Origin: ZYF759 sp046297455
GTDB lineage: Bacteria > Pseudomonadota > Alphaproteobacteria > Rhizobiales > Rhizobiaceae
Direction of reading: 5' to 3'
DNA length: 64,000 bases
NCBI GenBank assembly: GCA_046297455.1
Contig: JBKBIT010000016.1
Location: 1 to 64,000, forward strand
The notes beneath the pieces are model-generated. The model ran no database searches. It was not told the DNA's origin and saw nothing but the letters and a program-made list of their open reading frames with translations. Positions within the stretch are counted from its first letter, which is position 1. Each line of letters begins with the position of its first letter. The position numbers and the translations under genes are program-made. Below, in pieces: positions 25,878-33,567 of this stretch.

Positions 25878-26542
25878 GCCGCTCCTTCCAGCCTTGGTGC
25901 CTCCGCATCGAGCAGGGCATTGGCTTGGGCAACGATTTCGGCAGGCTGTGCCTCGCCGGCGAACACGGCAGTTGAAAGCGCCACGAATTCGGCACCGGTC
26001 GCAGCCACTGCGGCAACACCGCGCCAGTCGGCGCCAGCCTGCACGATGCAGGGTATCGCGACCATCTCCGACCACCATTCGCCGAGTGCCAGGTTGCGCG
26101 GATGCGGTTCGGGGGCCGTGTCGTAACCGAAACGACCGAAGAAGAGATAGTCCGGCCGTGCCTCGCCCAGCTCGAGCGCATCGTGGCGCGTGCGCGCACC
26201 GTCGGCGCCAATTGCGATCTTGCCGCCGGCTGCCTCCACTGCCTGCGCAAGTTCGGCAACGGCTGCCGCCTCCAGATGCAAGCCGTCGGCGCCGGCGCGC
26301 ATGGCCACCCGCGCCTCTCCGGCAACGATGACTGCCACGCCGCGCGCATGCGCTTCCTTCGCCACCGCTGCCACACGTGCCTGGGCACATCGTTCGTCGG
26401 CGTCGCGGGCAATGACGATCACTGAGGCCACATCACCGCCGGCCAGAGCGTCGGCGATCGTTGCCGCCTGTTGGTCGGGATCCTCGATCTCCGGCGCGAC
26501 GAGAACGATGCGGCAGCGATGGGTGGGGTGGGGCGCGGACAT
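25874..26542 (-). CDS. ThiE-like TIM-barrel protein (thiamine phosphate synthase homologue)
   Basis: 222 residues in the fold of thiamine phosphate synthase. GADGLHLEAAA stands where canonical ThiE has GADGVHLGQ, and the end has AATGAEFVALSTAVF in place of the usual GV/AVVSAI phosphate-binding loop. Loss of the H-x-G-Q residues suggests a divergent paralogue whose activity is uncertain; many Rhizobiales carry such a second ThiE. It is co-transcribed with the Sel1-repeat gene and divergent to a TSUP transporter. No TPP riboswitch was recognised upstream. Confidence 0.7.
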   Translation of the reverse strand: MSAPHPTHRCRIVLVAPEIEDPDQQAATIADALAGGDVASVIVIARDADERCAQARVAAVAKEAHARGVAVIVAGEARVAMRAGADGLHLEAAAVAELAQAVEAAGGKIAIGADGARTRHDALELGEARPDYLFFGRFGYDTAPEPHPRNLALGEWWSEMVAIPCIVQAGADWRGVAAVAATGAEFVALSTAVFAGEAQPAEIVAQANALLDAEAPRLEGAA

Positions 26543-26744
26543 GTCTTCTACCAGCCTATGGAGGTGCAGCTTTGGTCACCGATATTGGTCGGAATTGGGC
26601 ATAGGCCAAGAGAGCGGCCGCGCAAAGCGGTTTCGAAGGGTCGATGAAGCGTTGCAACGCCTGGTCGGTCTGGACCAAGGCTTGGCCCCTCGTCAAATCC
26701 GGCAGGAGCCTGTAAGCGGGGGCAGTCCCGCCGATCGGTCTTCC

Positions 26745-27530
26745 ATGCTCGAACCTTCCTTCCTTCTCGCCGACCCAGCCTTCTATGCGGTAGCCATTCC
26801 GGCCGTAATCCTTGTCGGCTTGTCGAAAGGCGGCCTTGGCGGCGCGGCAGCGCTGATGGGCGTGCCCATCATGGCGCTGGCCATGCATCCAGTGCAGGCG
26901 GCGGCAATCCTGTTGCCGATCCTGATAGTCATGGATGTGTTCGCGCTCTGGACATGGCGCCACTGGCGCGATGCGCTGACGCTGAAGATCATGCTGCCAG
27001 GCGCCATGGTCGGTATCGGGCTTGGCTGGCTGACGGCCGCCTATGTGTCGGCGGATTCTGTGCGGCTGATCGTCGGCCTGGTCGCCATCGCCTTCGTCAT
27101 GCGCTGGGCCTGGCAGACCCTGGCGCTGGGACGCGGCAAAAAATCGCCGCACAACCGGCTGATCGGATCATGGTGGTCGATGATTGCCGGCTTCACCAGC
27201 TTCGTTGCCCATGCCGGCGGGCCGCCCTACCAGGTCTACGCGATGCGGCTCGGCCAGGACCCCAAGCTCTACACCGGCACCGCCGCCATTTTCTTCGCCG
27301 CCGTCAACGCGGTGAAGCTTGTGCCCTATTTCGCGCTCGGCCTTTTCGACACCACCAATCTGGCCGCGTCCGCCATCCTGATGCCGATCGCACCCGTCGC
27401 GACCCTTGCCGGAGCCTGGATCGTGCGGCGCATGAAGCCGGAATTCTTCTACCCGTTCATGTACATCATGATCCTGCTCGTTGGGCTCAAGCTGGTCTGG
27501 GATTCGGTTATCGCCTTCTGGCCGGGATGA
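26745..27530 (+). CDS. TSUP (TauE/SafE) family membrane transporter
   Basis: 261 residues, about 8 hydrophobic helices. The opening VILVGLSKGGLGGAAALMGVP and the second-half GFTSFVAHAGGPPYQVYAM are the twin TauE/SafE motifs. The family exports sulfite, sulfoacetate or similar organic anions; the substrate is not determinable here. Divergent from the ThiE-like gene, followed after 56 bases by an acyl-CoA synthetase. A second TSUP gene lies at 34402-35148. Confidence 0.88.
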   Translation: MLEPSFLLADPAFYAVAIPAVILVGLSKGGLGGAAALMGVPIMALAMHPVQAAAILLPILIVMDVFALWTWRHWRDALTLKIMLPGAMVGIGLGWLTAAYVSADSVRLIVGLVAIAFVMRWAWQTLALGRGKKSPHNRLIGSWWSMIAGFTSFVAHAGGPPYQVYAMRLGQDPKLYTGTAAIFFAAVNAVKLVPYFALGLFDTTNLAASAILMPIAPVATLAGAWIVRRMKPEFFYPFMYIMILLVGLKLVWDSVIAFWPG

Positions 27531-27586
27531 CGGCGCGCCAGCGCCGTGCTTAAACAGGTCATGCCTTGCAGGAGGAGCAACCTGGC

Positions 27587-29224
27587 ATGAATCCCTATGA
27601 GACCGATCTTGACCGCAATCCCGCCAATTACCAGCCGCTGACCCCGCTCACCTACCTGGAAAGGGCAGCTCGGGTTTTTCCGGCGCAGACCGCCATCATC
27701 CATGGCAACCAGCACATTTCCTATGCCGAATTCTGGCGTCGGTCGCTGAAGCTCGCGTCGGCGCTCGCCGCGCGCGGCATCGGCAAGGGCGACACGGTCT
27801 CGGTCATGCTGTCCAACACGCCGCCCATGCTGGAGGCGCATTTCGGCGTGCCGATGGTCAAGGCGGTGCTGCATTCGCTCAACACAAGGCTCGACGCGGC
27901 CATCATCGCCTTCCAGCTCGACCATGCGGATTCGAAGATACTCATCGTCGACCGCGAATTCTCGGGCGTTGTCGCCGAGGCGCTGGAACTGACCAAGGTC
28001 AAGCCGATCGTCATCGACTATGACGATCCCGACTATCCCGACGACGCGCCCTATCCGAAGGGCGAGCGCATCGGTGAAATCGACTACGAGCAGTTCGTCG
28101 CCTCGGGCGAAGAGGGGTTTGCCTGGTCGATACCCGACGATGAGTGGGATTCGATCTCGCTCAACTACACGTCTGGCACCACCGGCAATCCCAAGGGCGT
28201 GGTCTACCACCATCGCGGTGCCGCGCTGATGGCCTATGCCAATACCATCCATGCAGGTATGGGCCGCTTCCCGGTCTATCTGTGGACCTTGCCGATGTTC
28301 CACTGCAATGGCTGGTGCTTTCCCTGGACACTGGCCATCCAGGCCGGCACCCATGTCTGCCTGCGCTGGGTGCGGGCCAAGGCGATGTACGACGCCATCG
28401 CCGATCACGGCGTCACCCATCTGTGCGGCGCGCCAATCGTGATGTCGACGCTCATCAACGCGCCCGAGGATGACCGCCGCGATTTTTCGCAGACCGTCAC
28501 CTTCAACACGGCCGCCGCGCCGCCGCCGGAGGCTGTGCTCGCCGGCATGGCCGATGCGGGCTTCGTCGTCACCCATCTCTACGGGCTGACCGAGACCTAC
28601 GGCCCCGCTGTCGTCAACGAATGGCATGCCGACTGGGACAATCTCGACAAGGGCCCGCGCACGGCGAAGAAAGCCCGTCAGGGCGTGCGCTACGCCGCAC
28701 TCGAAGGCCTTGCCGTCATCGACCCGGCCACCATGGAGGCGGTTCCGGCCGATGGCGAGACCATCGGCGAGGTGATGTTCCGCGGCAACATCGTCATGAA
28801 GGGCTATCTGAAGAACAGGAAAGCCTCCGACGAGGCGTTTTTCGGCGGCTGGTTCCATTCCGGCGATCTCGGCGTCATGCACCCGGATGGCTACATCCAG
28901 CTCAAGGATCGCTCGAAGGATATCATCATCTCCGGTGGCGAGAACATCTCCTCTATCGAGGTCGAGGACGCGCTCTACAAGCACCCAGCCGTGGCCGCTT
29001 GCGGCGTGGTGGCAAAGCCCGACGAGAAATGGGGCGAGGTGCCGCTCGCCTATGTGGAGCTGAAGCCCGGCCGCACCGCCACCGAGGCCGAGATCATCGA
29101 GCACTGCCGCACGCTTCTAGCCCGCTTCAAATGCCCGAAGGCCGTGGTCTTCGCCGAGATACCGAAGACGAGTACGGGCAAGATCCAGAAGTTCAGGCTG
29201 AGGGAATTGGCAAAAGAGGGGTGA
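27587..29224 (+). CDS. Acyl-CoA synthetase (AMP-binding, medium-chain / DmdB-like)
   Basis: 545 residues of the ANL adenylating superfamily. The P-loop is YTSGTTGNPKGVVYHHRG, followed by FHCNGWCFPW, YGLTETYGP (A5), GWFHSGDLG (A7), KDIIISGGENISS (A8) and PKTSTGKIQK (A10 lysine). It activates a fatty or short/medium acyl acid to acyl-CoA through an acyl-adenylate. The HCNGWCFPW type occurs in medium-chain and methylmercaptopropionate ligases; substrate not decided. ATG 27587 follows GGAGGAG. A hairpin terminator follows. Confidence 0.9.
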   Translation: MNPYETDLDRNPANYQPLTPLTYLERAARVFPAQTAIIHGNQHISYAEFWRRSLKLASALAARGIGKGDTVSVMLSNTPPMLEAHFGVPMVKAVLHSLNTRLDAAIIAFQLDHADSKILIVDREFSGVVAEALELTKVKPIVIDYDDPDYPDDAPYPKGERIGEIDYEQFVASGEEGFAWSIPDDEWDSISLNYTSGTTGNPKGVVYHHRGAALMAYANTIHAGMGRFPVYLWTLPMFHCNGWCFPWTLAIQAGTHVCLRWVRAKAMYDAIADHGVTHLCGAPIVMSTLINAPEDDRRDFSQTVTFNTAAAPPPEAVLAGMADAGFVVTHLYGLTETYGPAVVNEWHADWDNLDKGPRTAKKARQGVRYAALEGLAVIDPATMEAVPADGETIGEVMFRGNIVMKGYLKNRKASDEAFFGGWFHSGDLGVMHPDGYIQLKDRSKDIIISGGENISSIEVEDALYKHPAVAACGVVAKPDEKWGEVPLAYVELKPGRTATEAEIIEHCRTLLARFKCPKAVVFAEIPKTSTGKIQKFRLRELAKEG

Positions 29225-29241
29225 GCTCTCCAGCCGGCAAT

Positions 29242-29263
29242 TGTGCCATGTCGGCACATTTTT
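29242..29263 (+). terminator. Rho-independent terminator of the acyl-CoA synthetase gene
   Basis: Stem TGTGCC/GGCACA (29242-29247 and 29253-29258), loop ATGTC, then five T. It lies 17 bases after the stop codon, so transcription from upstream should end before the following CtrA box. Confidence 0.75.
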
Positions 29264-29283
29264 CTTGGATGTGAATCGCCGCG

Positions 29284-29298
29284 TTAAGCTTCGGTTAA
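29284..29298 (+). promoter_or_regulatory. CtrA box upstream of the candidate small RNA
   Basis: TTAAGCTTCGGTTAA is a perfect TTAA-N7-TTAA CtrA site. It lies between the acyl-CoA synthetase terminator and a structured segment that ends in its own terminator, at a distance suited to activating a start near 29320. Confidence 0.65.
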
Positions 29299-29319
29299 GC
29301 TTTATGCTGTTTAACTATG

Positions 29320-29418
29320 CGTATCCAGTGATCTGGATTCTTACCGAGTGGTTCAGCCACTCCGTTTGACGCCTCCCTGTTAAACTCCTGAGAGCCGCTT
29401 CCGCGGCTCTTTTTTTTT
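29320..29418 (+). ncRNA. Candidate CtrA-controlled small RNA
   Basis: About 100 bases with no coding potential. There are three hairpins in series: ATCCAG-TGAT-CTGGAT (29323-29338); GAGTGG-TTCAG-CCACTC (29346-29362); and an 8-bp terminator stem with loop TTCC, followed by eight T (29391-29418). Between hairpins 2 and 3 a single-stranded stretch includes GCCTCCC, an anti-Shine-Dalgarno-like motif common in rhizobial trans-acting sRNAs. A terminator sits just upstream (29242-29263) and a perfect CtrA box at 29284-29298, so the segment looks like an independent unit. The 5' end is approximate. It could instead be a long attenuated leader of rcdA; I recognise no named RNA family. Confidence 0.5.
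29391..29418 (+). terminator. Strong Rho-independent terminator ending the candidate small RNA
   Basis: Stem AGAGCCGC/GCGGCTCT (29391-29398 and 29403-29410), loop TTCC, followed by an uninterrupted run of eight T. It has no protein-coding gene immediately upstream, which is the main sign that a non-coding transcript ends here. Confidence 0.9.
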
Positions 29419-29442
29419 GGCCGTTCGTCTCCAGAGCCGGCG

Positions 29443-29457
29443 TTAACTCTCTATTAA
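29443..29457 (+). promoter_or_regulatory. CtrA box upstream of rcdA
   Basis: TTAACTCTCTATTAA is a second perfect TTAA-N7-TTAA site, 133 bases before the rcdA start and downstream of the terminator at 29391-29418. Because RcdA promotes CtrA proteolysis, control of rcdA by CtrA would be a feedback loop. Confidence 0.65.
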
Positions 29458-29589
29458 GCAAAACCTTGCCTTGCCGTGAACAAGCCGGCATCCTTAGGCG
29501 CATCGATCGGACGAATCGGCGATACGGAACCCGAGGCGTCGTCAGTTGTTCATTTGAGTGTTTTTCGAGAGTGCGGGAGTCGCGTGGGC

Positions 29590-30105
29590 ATGGGGAATAC
29601 CGTCGAAGAAGGTGCGCGCACGATCAGCCTCGCGGAGCGCCGCGTTTTCTCCAGTTCGTTCAAGTCGCTCTATGACGATGGCATGGGCCTGGTGGAACAG
29701 GCCGCCGAGTATCTCGATGGCCGGGGCCGAGTCGAAGCCAAGGGTCTGACCCGCATCGCAGCCACGCTCTATGCCGCCGAATCGATGCGGCTCACCACGC
29801 GCCTGATGCAGATCGCCTCGTGGCTCCTCCTCCAGCGTGCCGCCAATTCCGGTGAGATGACGCGCGAGCAGGTGGCTGCCGAAAAGGTCAAGGTTCGCCT
29901 GGACACCTCTTCCGCGCCGGCCGATGTGCCGGGCTGGGATGAGCTGCCAGAGGGGTTCCGCGATCTCGTGCGGCGCTCGCTTCGCCTGCAGGACGTCGTG
30001 CGGCGGGTCGACGAGGAAGTCTATGGCGCAGGGAGCGCGGCATCGACCGACAACCCTGTCATGGAACAGCTTACGCTATTGCAGACGGCCTTCGCCCGCG
30101 GTTGA
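29590..30105 (+). CDS. rcdA: Regulator of CtrA degradation RcdA (DUF1465)
   Basis: 171 residues. RVFSSSFKSLYDDGMGLVEQ, then AAEYLDGRGRVEAKGLTR, and above all ESMRLTTRLMQIASWLLLQRA match RcdA of Caulobacter, an adaptor that brings CtrA and other substrates to ClpXP during the cell cycle. The C-terminus after residue about 150 is variable in the family and disordered here. ATG 29590 gives the usual length; GTG 29584 behind GGGAG is an alternative, and an open frame extends to GTG 29476. It lies behind a perfect CtrA box. Confidence 0.85.
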   Translation: MGNTVEEGARTISLAERRVFSSSFKSLYDDGMGLVEQAAEYLDGRGRVEAKGLTRIAATLYAAESMRLTTRLMQIASWLLLQRAANSGEMTREQVAAEKVKVRLDTSSAPADVPGWDELPEGFRDLVRRSLRLQDVVRRVDEEVYGAGSAASTDNPVMEQLTLLQTAFARG

Positions 30106-30393
30106 TCAGCGGTCGGAATGGCCGAGATCGCGTTCCGGCCAAACTCTGTCACGAACGAGCTGCTTGAGCACCTTGGCCTCGGGGAAGCCGCCGTCACGCT
30201 TGCGTTCCCAGATAGTCTCTCCATCGAGCGTTATCTCGAAGCTGCCGCCGGTGCCCGGCACCAGCGTGACCTCGCCCAGGTCCTGGCCGAATGTAGACAG
30301 AAGCTCCTGGGCCATCCAGGCGGCACGTAGGAGCCAGCTGCACTGCGTGCAGTAGGTGATGCGAATGGCAGGGAGCCCGGGCGCCGCGCTCAC
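30106..30393 (-). CDS. SelT/SelW/SelH family redox protein
   Basis: 95 residues. RITYCTQCSWLLRA holds the CxxC redox motif of the Rdx/SelW family near residue 15, and GTGGSFEITLDGETIWERK, then GGFPEAKVLKQLVRD complete the fold. The selenocysteine position of animal relatives is cysteine here. A thiol oxidoreductase role is inferred; the partner is unknown. The start overlaps the stop of the upstream yebC gene by 4 bases; the 3' end abuts the convergent rcdA. Confidence 0.85.
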   Translation of the reverse strand: MSAAPGLPAIRITYCTQCSWLLRAAWMAQELLSTFGQDLGEVTLVPGTGGSFEITLDGETIWERKRDGGFPEAKVLKQLVRDRVWPERDLGHSDR

Positions 30394-31139
30394 GCCGCGC
30401 TCAGCTTTGCCATTGTCTCGTCGTCGACCTCGAAATTGGCGTAGACATTCTGCACGTCGTCGTCGTCCTCGAGCACCGCGATCAGTTTAAGCACCGACTG
30501 CGCCTTGTCCTCGTCGACGGGGGCGCCGGTCTGCGGCCGCCAGATGGCCTTCACCGATTCCGCCTCGCCGAGCGATGCTTCCAGTGCCGCGGTTACCTCG
30601 CCAATATCCTCGAAGGCGCAAACGATGACATGGCCGTTCTCGTCGGAGGTGACGTCTTCGGCGCCAGCCTCGATCGCAGCTTCCATCACCTTGTCTGCGT
30701 CACCGGCTCCCGTGCCATAAACGATCTCGCCCACCCGGTCGAACATGAAGCCCACCGAACCTGTCTCGCCCAGCGAGCCGCCAGCCTTGGTGAAGGCAGC
30801 GCGCACGTTGGAAGCCGTACGGTTGCGGTTGTCGGTCAGCGCCTCGACGATGACGGCGACGCCGCCTGGGCCATAGCCCTCGTAACGCACTTCCTCGTAA
30901 TTCTCCGAATCGCCGCCGGAGGCCTTCTTGATGGCGCGCTCGATATTGTCCTTGGGCATGGACTGCGCCTTGGCATTCTGTACCGCGAGCCGAAGACGGG
31001 GGTTCATTGCCGGGTCAGGCAGGCCTGCCTTGGCGGCAACGGTGATCTCGCGCGCGAGCTTGGAAAACATCTTCGAGCGCACCGCGTCCTGACGGCCCTT
31101 GCGGTGCATGATGTTCTTGAATTGTGAATGGCCGGCCAT
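30390..31139 (-). CDS. YebC/PmpR family regulatory protein (TACO1-like)
   Basis: 249 residues, cytoplasmic. The N-terminus MAGHSQFKNIMHRKGRQDA, the NIERAIKKASGG and VRYEGYGPGGVAVIVEALTDN motifs, and the acidic C-terminal domain identify the YebC family. Members act as DNA-binding regulators in some species and, more recently, as translation factors helping ribosomes through proline stretches. ATG 31139 is chosen; upstream in-frame starts would add a non-conserved leader. Co-transcribed with the SelW-like gene. Confidence 0.93.
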   Translation of the reverse strand: MAGHSQFKNIMHRKGRQDAVRSKMFSKLAREITVAAKAGLPDPAMNPRLRLAVQNAKAQSMPKDNIERAIKKASGGDSENYEEVRYEGYGPGGVAVIVEALTDNRNRTASNVRAAFTKAGGSLGETGSVGFMFDRVGEIVYGTGAGDADKVMEAAIEAGAEDVTSDENGHVIVCAFEDIGEVTAALEASLGEAESVKAIWRPQTGAPVDEDKAQSVLKLIAVLEDDDDVQNVYANFEVDDETMAKLSAA

Positions 31140-31224
31140 GGCACTCCTGCTGGTCGAAACTGAACCATTTTTTGGATTGCCGGCCTTATAGTTAAATCGG
31201 TGCCCATCGTCCAGAAGGAGCCTG

Positions 31225-31707
31225 ATGCCCGTGATCCGCCTCAATATGCCCGACCTGCCGCTGACCGGCGGCTGCCAGTGCGGTGCCGTTCGCTACCGCG
31301 TCAATGCAGTGCCTTTCGTCTTCTATCTCTGCCATTGCCGCGAGTGTCAGCGCCACACCTCCAGCGCCTTCGGCGAGTCGTTGCGGGTGCGGAGCGCCGA
31401 TCTGGAGATCGAGGGCGAGATGAAATGCGTTACCCGCGTCTCCGATGCCGGCAATGTTCGCGAGGGCTGGTTCTGTCCAGAATGCGGGGTCAGGATCGTC
31501 CACGGCACCAGAGGGGCGGAGATGGTCAACATCAAGGCCGGGACGCTGGACGATGCGACCTGGCTGGTGCCGGCCGGCCATATCTGGGTGCGCTCGAAAC
31601 AGCGCTTCTTCCACATTGGGGAGGATGAGCTCGCCTACGACACCGCGCCGGAGGACGGGCTGGCCGCGCTTGCCAAGCGATGGCGGGAAATGCTCGCGCA
31701 ATCGTGA
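31225..31707 (+). CDS. GFA (CENP-V / glutathione-dependent formaldehyde-activating type) zinc protein
   Basis: 160 residues. GGCQCGAVRYRV, then CHCRECQR and WFCPECGVRI supply the cysteine zinc ligands of the GFA/CENP-V fold. The founding member Gfa was proposed to join glutathione and formaldehyde, but most relatives are uncharacterised. ATG 31225 follows AGAAGGAG. Followed by an exported MBL-fold protein 72 bases later on the same strand. Confidence 0.85.
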   Translation: MPVIRLNMPDLPLTGGCQCGAVRYRVNAVPFVFYLCHCRECQRHTSSAFGESLRVRSADLEIEGEMKCVTRVSDAGNVREGWFCPECGVRIVHGTRGAEMVNIKAGTLDDATWLVPAGHIWVRSKQRFFHIGEDELAYDTAPEDGLAALAKRWREMLAQS

Positions 31708-31779
31708 AGCTTTCGGGCCCGATTTGCATGGCGCCCTGTTCACCCTGGCTTACGCTGGTGTAGCAATGGAGACATCGCC

Positions 31780-32580
31780 ATGTGGATTGCCCGCCTCGCC
31801 GCCTGCTGCCTTCTTGCAATCGTTACCGTTCCGGCCGTTGCCCAGGACGGTCCCGTGCCGAGCCAGTGCCTGGCCATCGCGCAAGCGCTGCCCAAAGTCA
31901 CCTATGCCAGCTTCACGCCTGCCCAGGCCGAGGCGCAAGAGGTTACGATCACCTATGCTGGCCATTCGACCTACGTGATCGAAACGCCGGGCGGGGTGCG
32001 CATCGCGACCGATTATTCGGGCCATTACGGCTACGATCCGCTGCCGCATGTGGCCACCATGAACAAGGCGCATTCGACCCACTACACGCTCAATCCAGAT
32101 CCGCGCATCGAGCATGTCTTGCCGGGCTGGGACGATGACGATCCGCCCGCTGCCCACGAGCTCATCGTCGAAGATGTCTATATCCGCAACGTGCCGACCG
32201 ACATCCGGTCCTGGGCAGGCATGGAGGAGGGCGGCAACTCGATCTTCATCTTCGAGGTCGCGGGGCTTTGCATCGGTCATCTGGGCCATCTCCATCACGC
32301 GCTTACGCCAGAGCACTACGGCGCCATCGGGCGGCTCGACGTGGTGATGGTGCCGATCGACGGCGGCATGACCCTGTCGATTGCGGCCATGTCAGAGATC
32401 ACCAGCCGACTGCAATCGTCCATCGTCCTGCCCATGCACCGCTTTTCCACGCCCATCTCGCAATTCGTCGCCGGGCTGGACGACGCCTTCGCTGTCGATT
32501 TCCGGGACAGCCGGTCGATGAATATCTCGCTGAGGAGTCTGCCGCGCCGACCCACGGTCGTCATTTTGCAGGGCGTCTGA
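31780..32580 (+). CDS. Exported MBL-fold metallohydrolase (UlaG-like)
   Basis: 266 residues with a signal peptide (ARLAACCLLAIVTVPAVAQ). ITYAGHSTYVIETPGGVRIATDY is the first strand pair of the UlaG/NAPE-PLD-like metallo-beta-lactamase group. NKAHSTHYTL stands where the HxHxDH motif is expected but is not canonical, while GHLGHLHH and LPMHRFSTP provide the later histidines. Incomplete metal ligands make the activity uncertain. No obvious ribosome binding site beyond TGGAGA. Confidence 0.75.
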   Translation: MWIARLAACCLLAIVTVPAVAQDGPVPSQCLAIAQALPKVTYASFTPAQAEAQEVTITYAGHSTYVIETPGGVRIATDYSGHYGYDPLPHVATMNKAHSTHYTLNPDPRIEHVLPGWDDDDPPAAHELIVEDVYIRNVPTDIRSWAGMEEGGNSIFIFEVAGLCIGHLGHLHHALTPEHYGAIGRLDVVMVPIDGGMTLSIAAMSEITSRLQSSIVLPMHRFSTPISQFVAGLDDAFAVDFRDSRSMNISLRSLPRRPTVVILQGV

Positions 32581-32634
32581 CGCTTTTCGGGTGTTCAGTT
32601 CTGCCCGGGGATGCAAAATGCCGATCGGTTCAAG

Positions 32635-32660
32635 GCTCCTGACAGAGAGCTGTCAGGAGC
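32635..32660. promoter_or_regulatory. Palindromic operator candidate upstream of the WYL regulator
   Basis: A perfect 11-bp inverted repeat, GCTCCTGACAG (32635-32645) and CTGTCAGGAGC (32650-32660), with spacer AGAG, ends 43 bases before the regulator's ATG. No T-run follows. It shares CTGACAG-N4-CTGTCAG and GGAG flanks with the site upstream of uvrB, so an autoregulatory operator of the WYL protein is the simplest reading. Confidence 0.6.
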
Positions 32661-32703
32661 ATCTTGCCACAACGCATCCTTCGTCTGACCGGAGGGATTC
32701 GAC

Positions 32704-33441
32704 ATGCGACGCGCCGACAGATTGTTCCAGATCGTGCAACAGCTTCGTGGGGGGCGGCTGGTGACGGCGCGCATGCTGGGCGAGCGGCTGGAGGTTTCCG
32801 AGCGGACCGTCTATCGCGACATCGCCGATCTGCAGTCGACCGGCGTGCCGATCGATGGCGAGGCTGGCGTGGGCTACATCATGCGCGAGGGCTTCGATCT
32901 GCCGCCATTGATGTTCACGCGCGACGAGATCGTGGCGCTGGTGGCCGGGGCGCGCATGGTACGAGCCTTCGGCGGCGCGCAAATGGCACGCGCGGCCGAG
33001 GAGGCGCTGGTCAAGATCGGCGCCGTCCTGCCCGACACCGAGAAGGCTCGGCTCGCACGCACCGAGATCCATATGCCCGGCTGGGTTATCGACGAAGCGC
33101 AGCGGCAGGCGATCGACGTGCTCGAACACGCCGTCGAGGACCGCACCGTGCTCACGCTCGACTATCGGGATGAGGCAGGGCAGGGCACGAGGCGGGACGT
33201 CCGGCCACTCGGACTGTGGTTCTGGGGTAAGGTGTGGACGCTGGTCGCCTGGTGCGAACTCAGGAACGATTTCCGCGCCTTCCGCATCGATCGTATTGCC
33301 ACGGTGGAACCGGCGGGCCGCGTCTTCAGGCCCGAGCGCGGGAAGCAGCTTACCGATTTCTATCGCAGGATGGAGCGGACGGAGAAAGCCAACGGCTCAC
33401 AGCAGGCGGAATGTTTCAGACCGGCCATTGCTGCGGAGTAG
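32704..33441 (+). CDS. YafY family regulator with HTH and WYL domains
   Basis: 245 residues. The N-terminal winged helix-turn-helix has RMLGERLEVSERTVYRDIADLQ (DeoR/HTH_11 type, residues 18-41). The WYL sensor domain, about residues 130-215, shows VLTLDYRDEAG, VRPLGLWFWGKVWTLVAWCELRN and FRAFRIDRIATVEP. WYL proteins can bind single-stranded DNA or nucleic-acid ligands, and several (Caulobacter DriD, mycobacterial PafBC) respond to DNA damage. A palindrome overlaps its promoter region and recurs before uvrB. Transcription converges on trcR through a hairpin-rich gap. Confidence 0.9.
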   Translation: MRRADRLFQIVQQLRGGRLVTARMLGERLEVSERTVYRDIADLQSTGVPIDGEAGVGYIMREGFDLPPLMFTRDEIVALVAGARMVRAFGGAQMARAAEEALVKIGAVLPDTEKARLARTEIHMPGWVIDEAQRQAIDVLEHAVEDRTVLTLDYRDEAGQGTRRDVRPLGLWFWGKVWTLVAWCELRNDFRAFRIDRIATVEPAGRVFRPERGKQLTDFYRRMERTEKANGSQQAECFRPAIAAE

Positions 33442-33446
33442 GGCGA

Positions 33447-33543
33447 CCTGTTGCCGTAACGCCGAGGCGCGTCAGCCTCGGCCTAGGCCAACAGGGTTCC
33501 GATCGGCAAGTTCTGGAAGCGTCGAGTCTCGACGCTTCCAGAA
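33447..33543. repeat. Two large hairpins in the gap between the WYL regulator and trcR
   Basis: First structure: outer arms CCTGTTG/CAACAGG (33447-33453 and near 33489-33495) enclose an inner 8-bp stem GCCGAGGC/GCCTCGGC (33461-33468 and 33475-33482). Second: a perfect 15-bp stem from 33511-33525 paired with 33529-33543, loop 3. No T-runs flank them. They lie between convergent genes and may act as bidirectional terminators or be a dispersed palindromic repeat. Confidence 0.6.
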
Positions 33544-33567
33544 ATGCGAACCGATGATCTGCCAAGC

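Noticed and set aside
26543..26744. A TPP riboswitch in front of the ThiE-like gene
   Set aside because: No THI-box conserved CTGAGA or ACCTGATC-type elements were seen in the divergent gap.
27449..29104. A 551-codon minus-strand open frame
   Set aside because: Antisense to the acyl-CoA synthetase, whose adenylation motifs are all intact on the plus strand.
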